Of a stretch of 64,000 bases of DNA, positions 60,621 to 64,000 are shown in pieces. The notes beneath the pieces were generated by a model, which saw only the letters and a program-made list of their open reading frames with translations, ran no database searches and was not told the DNA's origin. The number at the start of each line of letters is the position of its first letter. The stretch's first letter is position 1. The DNA comes from Nocardioides antri (GTDB lineage: Bacteria > Actinomycetota > Actinomycetes > Propionibacteriales > Nocardioidaceae), in contig NZ_VUJW01000002.1 of NCBI RefSeq assembly GCF_008373765.1, positions 62,001 to 126,000 of the forward strand, written 5' to 3'. The translations under genes and the position numbers were made by a program.

Positions 60621-61439
60621 ATGGCCTCGACCCCGCTCGTCATGGGCGTCGTCAACGTCACGCCGGACTCGTTCTCCGACGGCGGGCGCTACCTCGACGC
60701 CGAGCGGGCGATCGCGCACGGACGGCGGCTGCTGGCCGACGGGGCGGACATCTTGGACGTCGGCGGTGAGTCGACCCGACCGGGGGCGACCCGGCCGCTG
60801 CTCGAGGAGGAGCTGGACCGCGTCGTACCCGTGATCGAGGCGCTCGCCGCCGACGGCGCGACGGTCTCGGTCGACACCATGCGGGCCGAGGTCGCGGCCG
60901 CCGCGCTCGGGGCCGGCGCCCGGATCGTCAACGACGTCTCCGGCGGCCTCGCCGACCCGGGGATCCTCCAGGTCGCGGCGGAGTCAGGGGCGACGTACGT
61001 CGCCATGCACTGGCGAGCGCACAGCGACCGGATGCAGGACTTCACGACGTACGACGGCCCCGTGGCGGCTGTCGTGGCCGACGAGCTGGGCGCACGCGTC
61101 GACGCCATCCTCGCGGCCGGCGTCGCCCGCGACCGGATCGTGCTCGACCCGGGCCTCGGGTTCGCCAAGACCGGGGACCAGAACTGGGAGCTGCTCGGCC
61201 GGATCGGGCTGGTCCGGGACCTGGGGTTCCCGCTGCTGGTGGGGGCCAGCCGCAAGCGGTTCCTCGGCGACCTGCTGGCCACCGGGGGGACGCCGCGCCC
61301 GGTCGACGAGCGCGAGTTCGCGCACGTCGCGATCGTGGCGGCGCTGGCGCTGGACGGCATCTGGGGGGTCCGCGTGCACGACGTCCGGGCGACCCGTGAT
61401 GTGCTCACCGCACTGGACCGGATCGAGAGGGAGAAATGA
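60621..61439 (+). CDS. folP: Dihydropteroate synthase
   Basis: Joins p-aminobenzoate and hydroxymethyl-dihydropterin pyrophosphate; the sulfonamide target. The 272-residue protein has 'GVVNVTPDSFSDGG', 'DVGGESTRPGA', 'SVDTMRAEVAAAAL', 'IVNDVSGG', 'VLDPGLGFAKT' and 'LVGASRKRFLG', all in family order. No substitution in these blocks suggests resistance. ATG 60621 gives the standard length. The stop overlaps folB (ATGA). Confidence 0.96.
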   Translation: MASTPLVMGVVNVTPDSFSDGGRYLDAERAIAHGRRLLADGADILDVGGESTRPGATRPLLEEELDRVVPVIEALAADGATVSVDTMRAEVAAAALGAGARIVNDVSGGLADPGILQVAAESGATYVAMHWRAHSDRMQDFTTYDGPVAAVVADELGARVDAILAAGVARDRIVLDPGLGFAKTGDQNWELLGRIGLVRDLGFPLLVGASRKRFLGDLLATGGTPRPVDEREFAHVAIVAALALDGIWGVRVHDVRATRDVLTALDRIEREK

Positions 61440-61834
61440 CCGACGAGCTGAGCGTGGTCGGCATCGAGTGCTGGGGTCACCACGGCGTTTTCGAGCACGA
61501 GCGCCGCGACGGCCAGGTGTTCGTCATCGACCTGACGCTGGGCGTCGACACCGCCCCCGCGGCGGCGTCGGACGACTTGCGTGACACCGTCGACTACGGA
61601 AGTCTCGTGGACGAGGTGACGGCGGCGGTTGCTCGGGAACCTGTCGACCTGATCGAGACTCTCGCTACGCGGATCGCCGGTGTGTGCCTCTTGGACGCTC
61701 GTGTTGAATGGGCGCGGGTGACCGTGCACAAGCCGGACGCGCCGATCGACGCCACGTTCGCCGACGTCCGGCTGACGATCACCCGACACCGACCACCGAC
61801 ATCCCCCGGAAAGGGAGAGGCCGACGATGAGTGA
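61436..61834 (+). CDS. folB: Dihydroneopterin aldolase
   Basis: Cleaves dihydroneopterin to hydroxymethyl-dihydropterin. The 132-residue protein has 'ECWGHHGVFEHERRDGQVFVIDLTL', 'TVDYGSLVDEV' and 'LIETLATRIAG' with the conserved Glu, and the Lys in 'VTVHKPDAPI'. Length is normal with a slightly longer tail (TSPGKGEADDE). ATG 61436 overlaps the folP stop; its own end overlaps folK by eight bases. Confidence 0.95.
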   Translation: MTDELSVVGIECWGHHGVFEHERRDGQVFVIDLTLGVDTAPAAASDDLRDTVDYGSLVDEVTAAVAREPVDLIETLATRIAGVCLLDARVEWARVTVHKPDAPIDATFADVRLTITRHRPPTSPGKGEADDE

Positions 61835-62399
61835 GACGCCCAACCCCAACATCATCGACGCGGACACCCTCACTGGTGAGATGCGGCCGATCCGCCGGGT
61901 GGTCATCGCCCTCGGGTCCAACCTCGGCGAGCGGCTCGGCAACCTCCAGGGTGCGGTCGACGCACTGGCCGACACCCCCGACGTCTGGATCACCGGCGTC
62001 TCGCCGGTCTACGAGACCGAGCCGGTGGACTGCCCGCCGGACTCCCCGACCTTCCTCAACGCCGTGGTGCTCGTCGACACCACGCTGTCGGCCCACCGCC
62101 TGCTCGACCGCGCGCTCGCGATCGAGGACGCCTACGACCGCGACCGAAGCCACGGCGGCAACGCGCCGCGCACCCTCGACGTCGACCTGATCGTGGTCGG
62201 CGACCGGCTCAGCGAGACCGACGTGCTCCGGCTCCCGCACCCGCAGGCGCACGAGCGGGCCTTCGTCCTCCAGCCGTGGCTCGACCTCGAGCCCGACGCG
62301 CAGATCCCCGGGCAGGGACCGATCTCGGTGCTGCTCGAGAAGGTCGGCACCGACGGCCTCACCCGCCGCGACGACCTGGTGCTCGAGTACGACGAGTGA
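61827..62399 (+). CDS. folK: 2-amino-4-hydroxy-6-hydroxymethyldihydropteridine pyrophosphokinase
   Basis: Activates hydroxymethyl-dihydropterin with ATP. The 190-residue protein has 'VIALGSNLGERLGNLQGAVDAL', 'SPVYETEPVDCP' and 'RSHGGNAPRTLDVDLIVVGD', where the ATP/metal-binding Asp pair D-V-D is intact; the usual R-W-G-P is replaced by HGGNAP. A 20-residue N-terminal extension before the first strand is unusual. ATG 61827 overlaps folB. GTGA overlap with the next gene continues the operon. Confidence 0.94.
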   Translation: MSETPNPNIIDADTLTGEMRPIRRVVIALGSNLGERLGNLQGAVDALADTPDVWITGVSPVYETEPVDCPPDSPTFLNAVVLVDTTLSAHRLLDRALAIEDAYDRDRSHGGNAPRTLDVDLIVVGDRLSETDVLRLPHPQAHERAFVLQPWLDLEPDAQIPGQGPISVLLEKVGTDGLTRRDDLVLEYDE

Positions 62400-62911
62400 G
62401 GGACCAGCCGGAGCCGGAGCCTCGCGGCGACGGTCCCGAGGACCCCGGCTCGTCGGGGCCGCAGGGCTCGCTGACCCCCACCCCGCCGGGGGTGATCGCC
62501 GGCTGGGCGCTCGTGGGCCTGGTGCTCGGCTGGGCGCTGCACCCGGTGAGCGACCGCCTGGGCCGGGTGCCGCCGTTGGTCACGTGGGGCCAGCCGCTGG
62601 CGCTGGTCCTGCTGGCGGTGATCCTCGGCTACGTCGCGTGGGCGACCTGGCGCACGGTGCACGTACGACGCGAGCGGCTGCTCCCGCACCAGGCCGTCAA
62701 CCGCCTGGTCCTGGCCCGCGCGAGCGCCCTGGTGGCCGCGCTCGTCGCCGGCGGCTACCTCGGCTACGGCCTCAGCTGGGTCCGGGCCGAGACCGACAAC
62801 GGCCGGATGTGGCCGTCGCTGGCCGCCGCGGCCGCCGCTGTGCTCGGCGTCTCAGCGGCGCTCCTTCTCGAGCGCGCGTGTCGCATCAGAAACACGAGTA
62901 ACAACCCGTAA
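62396..62911 (+). CDS. DUF3180-family membrane protein
   Basis: A 171-residue membrane protein matching DUF3180, which follows folK in most actinobacteria (Rv3605c position). A disordered Pro/Glu/Gly-rich N-terminus of about 30 residues is followed by four transmembrane helices (residues about 33-50, 62-83, 101-122 and 132-155). GTG 62396 overlaps the folK stop. No function is assigned; conserved linkage with folate genes suggests, but does not prove, a transport or folate-related role. Confidence 0.86.
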   Translation: MRDQPEPEPRGDGPEDPGSSGPQGSLTPTPPGVIAGWALVGLVLGWALHPVSDRLGRVPPLVTWGQPLALVLLAVILGYVAWATWRTVHVRRERLLPHQAVNRLVLARASALVAALVAGGYLGYGLSWVRAETDNGRMWPSLAAAAAAVLGVSAALLLERACRIRNTSNNP

Positions 62912-62914
62912 CGT
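62909..62914 (+). promoter_or_regulatory. Leaderless -10 element (TAACGT) containing the DUF3180 stop codon
   Basis: TAACGT ends seven bases before ATG 62922. Its TAA is the stop codon of the preceding gene. Confidence 0.5.
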
Positions 62915-62921
62915 CAGTCAC

Positions 62922-63518
62922 ATGACTATCTCAGCGGGCAGCTCCCGCCGTCGTCAGCGGTCGACCCGCCTCGTGGTCGCCGTGCTCCTGCTGCTCGTGG
63001 CCGTGCTCGCGGTCACCGGCACCGCGGTCACCGGGTCGTGGCTCGCCGTGACCGTGGCCGGCGGGCTCGCCGTGCTCCTCGGCGGCGCCGCCACCAAGAT
63101 CACCCACAGCGAGCTGATGGCCTCCCGCCTGGAAGCGGCCCGCGACCGCGCGGCGCAGGCCCAGGCCTACCGCGAGCTCGACAGCAAGCGGTCGGCCGAG
63201 GGCGTCGAGTTCGCCGCCGACATGCAGGGCCGCCTCGCCAAGCGCGACGCCACCGTCTCCCGCCTCGAGCGCCGCCTGTCCGACGCGGCCCAGGAGCTCG
63301 CCGACGCCCGCCGTGAGCTGGCCGAGGTGGAGAGCCAGGCCGCCCTCGCCGAGAAGGAGAACGCCCGTCTCGCCGAGCGCCTCGGTGACGCCGAGGAGCG
63401 CGCCGCCCAGGCCGTCGTCCGGGTCGCCGAGCTCGAGGTCGAGGTCGACATGCTCACCTCCCAGTGGGAGGCCGCCGAGGCCGCCCTCGCCGCGCGGTCG
63501 ATCCGCAAGGGCGCCTGA
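62922..63518 (+). CDS. Membrane-anchored coiled-coil protein
   Basis: Not recognised as a named family. The 198-residue protein has a basic N-terminus (SSRRRQRSTR), two transmembrane helices (residues about 17-36 and 40-58), and a cytoplasmic coiled coil (residues about 65-185) with regular Leu/Ala heptads and many Glu/Arg (for example 'LERRLSDAAQELADARRELAEVE'). This architecture would suit a scaffold or spatial organiser. It ends seven bases before the convergent transporter gene. Function unknown. Confidence 0.75.
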   Translation: MTISAGSSRRRQRSTRLVVAVLLLLVAVLAVTGTAVTGSWLAVTVAGGLAVLLGGAATKITHSELMASRLEAARDRAAQAQAYRELDSKRSAEGVEFAADMQGRLAKRDATVSRLERRLSDAAQELADARRELAEVESQAALAEKENARLAERLGDAEERAAQAVVRVAELEVEVDMLTSQWEAAEAALAARSIRKGA

Positions 63519-63525
63519 CCGGGCC

Positions 63526-64000
63526 CTAGGCCTCCAGCGACCTCCGCAGCGCCCGGTGGACCCCGGCGGGCGTCAGCACGCCCACGAACCGGGGCCCGTC
63601 GGTGACGCCGACCATCGCCCGGTCGTCGCGGAGCATCAGCGCGAGCGCCTCCTCGAGGGTGGCGCCGACGGCGACCGTCGACGCGAGCTCGGCCGCCTTC
63701 ACGCCGTCGACCGGCTCGAGGTGGGCAGGGTCGATCCTGGTCACCGACAGCCGGCGAAGGCCGCGCTCGGCGCCGACGAACGTCGCGACCTCCTCGTCGA
63801 CCGGGTGGGCGAGCAGGGCGGCCGGGGTGTCGTACTGCAGCAGCCGCCCTCCCTCGGCGAACACCGCGACCCGGTCGCCGAGGAGCACGGCCTCGTCGAT
63901 GTCGTGGGTGACGAGCACGACGGTCTTCCCGAGCTCCTGCTGCAGCCGCCGGAACTCCTCCTGCAGCCGACCGCGGATGACCGGGTCGACCGCGCCGAAC
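63526..64000 (-). CDS. Glycine betaine/osmoprotectant-type ABC transporter ATP-binding protein, C-terminal part
   Basis: Partial gene running off the right edge; about 158 residues are visible. The sequence after Walker B is seen as 'FGAVDPVIRGRLQEEFRRLQ' and 'VVLVTHDIDEAVLLGDRVAVF' with the switch His, which are characteristic of OpuA/OpuC/ProV-type ATPases. The C-terminus has a CBS-like segment ('AMVGVTDGPRFVGVLTPAGVHRALRRSL'), again typical for osmoprotectant transporters, where it senses ionic strength. Substrate-binding and permease genes would be expected beyond the edge. The visible open frame begins at 64000 without a start codon. Confidence 0.9.
   Translation of the reverse strand, partial: FGAVDPVIRGRLQEEFRRLQQELGKTVVLVTHDIDEAVLLGDRVAVFAEGGRLLQYDTPAALLAHPVDEEVATFVGAERGLRRLSVTRIDPAHLEPVDGVKAAELASTVAVGATLEEALALMLRDDRAMVGVTDGPRFVGVLTPAGVHRALRRSLEA

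Overview
The window is chromosomal DNA from a high-GC Gram-positive bacterium, most likely Nocardioides or a close relative in the Propionibacteriales. The evidence is very high GC, many GTG starts, a WhiB-family regulator, PASTA-type penicillin-binding protein, ESX-type secretion genes, KstR-like operators, and two repeat families of a kind I recall from Nocardioides genomes (recall, not searched). Long stretches keep the gene order known from Mycobacterium tuberculosis: dnaX-ybaB-recR-(gap)-ask-asd; metallophosphoesterase/ponA2/whiB4/two ArsA ATPases/DUF4177/RidA/MBL/crp/nth/TlpA/CoA-Nudix/marP (the Rv3683 to Rv3671c order); and ppa/dacB/DUF2342/tilS/hpt/ftsH/folE-folP-folB-folK/DUF3180 (the Rv3628 to Rv3605c order). 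Species-specific genes sit between these blocks.

Layout. 0.1-5.6 kb: a secreted family 16 glycosidase, a MarR regulator, a KstD-like flavoprotein under a KstR-type operator, and a divergent pair (COG0523 protein / YibE-F membrane protein) sharing a Zur/Fur-type box. 5.6-11.4 kb: a compact type VII secretion locus with EccC, two WXG100 proteins, a short EccD-like protein and a 62-residue protein resembling only the N-terminus of EccB. 11.4-13.3 kb: secreted phospholipase D-like protein, tRNA-Ser(GGA) and SRP RNA. 13.3-19.3 kb: dnaX, ybaB, recR, DUF5063, aspartokinase, aspartate-semialdehyde dehydrogenase. 19.3-37.5 kb: tRNA-Pro(CGG), then the mycobacterial-like envelope/redox block, interrupted at about 30.2-33.4 kb by a DUF1330 protein, an XRE regulator, a flavin monooxygenase and a YdeI-like protein. 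37.6-43.6 kb: a catabolic island (crotonase, old-yellow-enzyme family, DapB-like reductase, SDR, MBL hydrolase) with two more KstR-type operators and a 70-bp near-perfect palindrome. 43.6-47.4 kb: TPP riboswitch and ThiBPQ transporter. 47.4-52.8 kb: PAP2-type membrane enzyme, NlpC/P60 hydrolase, acyl-CoA oxidase-like enzyme, methyltransferase. 52.9-63.5 kb: ppa, dacB, DUF2342, tilS, hpt, ftsH, folate operon. The right edge cuts a betaine-type ABC transporter ATPase gene.

A recurring regulatory pattern stands out. Many genes that begin a transcription unit have a TAnnnT hexamer ending six to eight bases before the start codon and no ribosome binding site, which indicates leaderless mRNAs. In several cases the stop codon of the preceding gene forms the first three bases of that hexamer. 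The three KstR-type operators all overlap such leaderless -10 elements at nearly the same offset. No phage, insertion sequence, CRISPR array or rRNA was seen. No gap without a gene exceeds 300 bases; the longest (1012-1281) holds only the promoter of the MarR gene as far as I can see.
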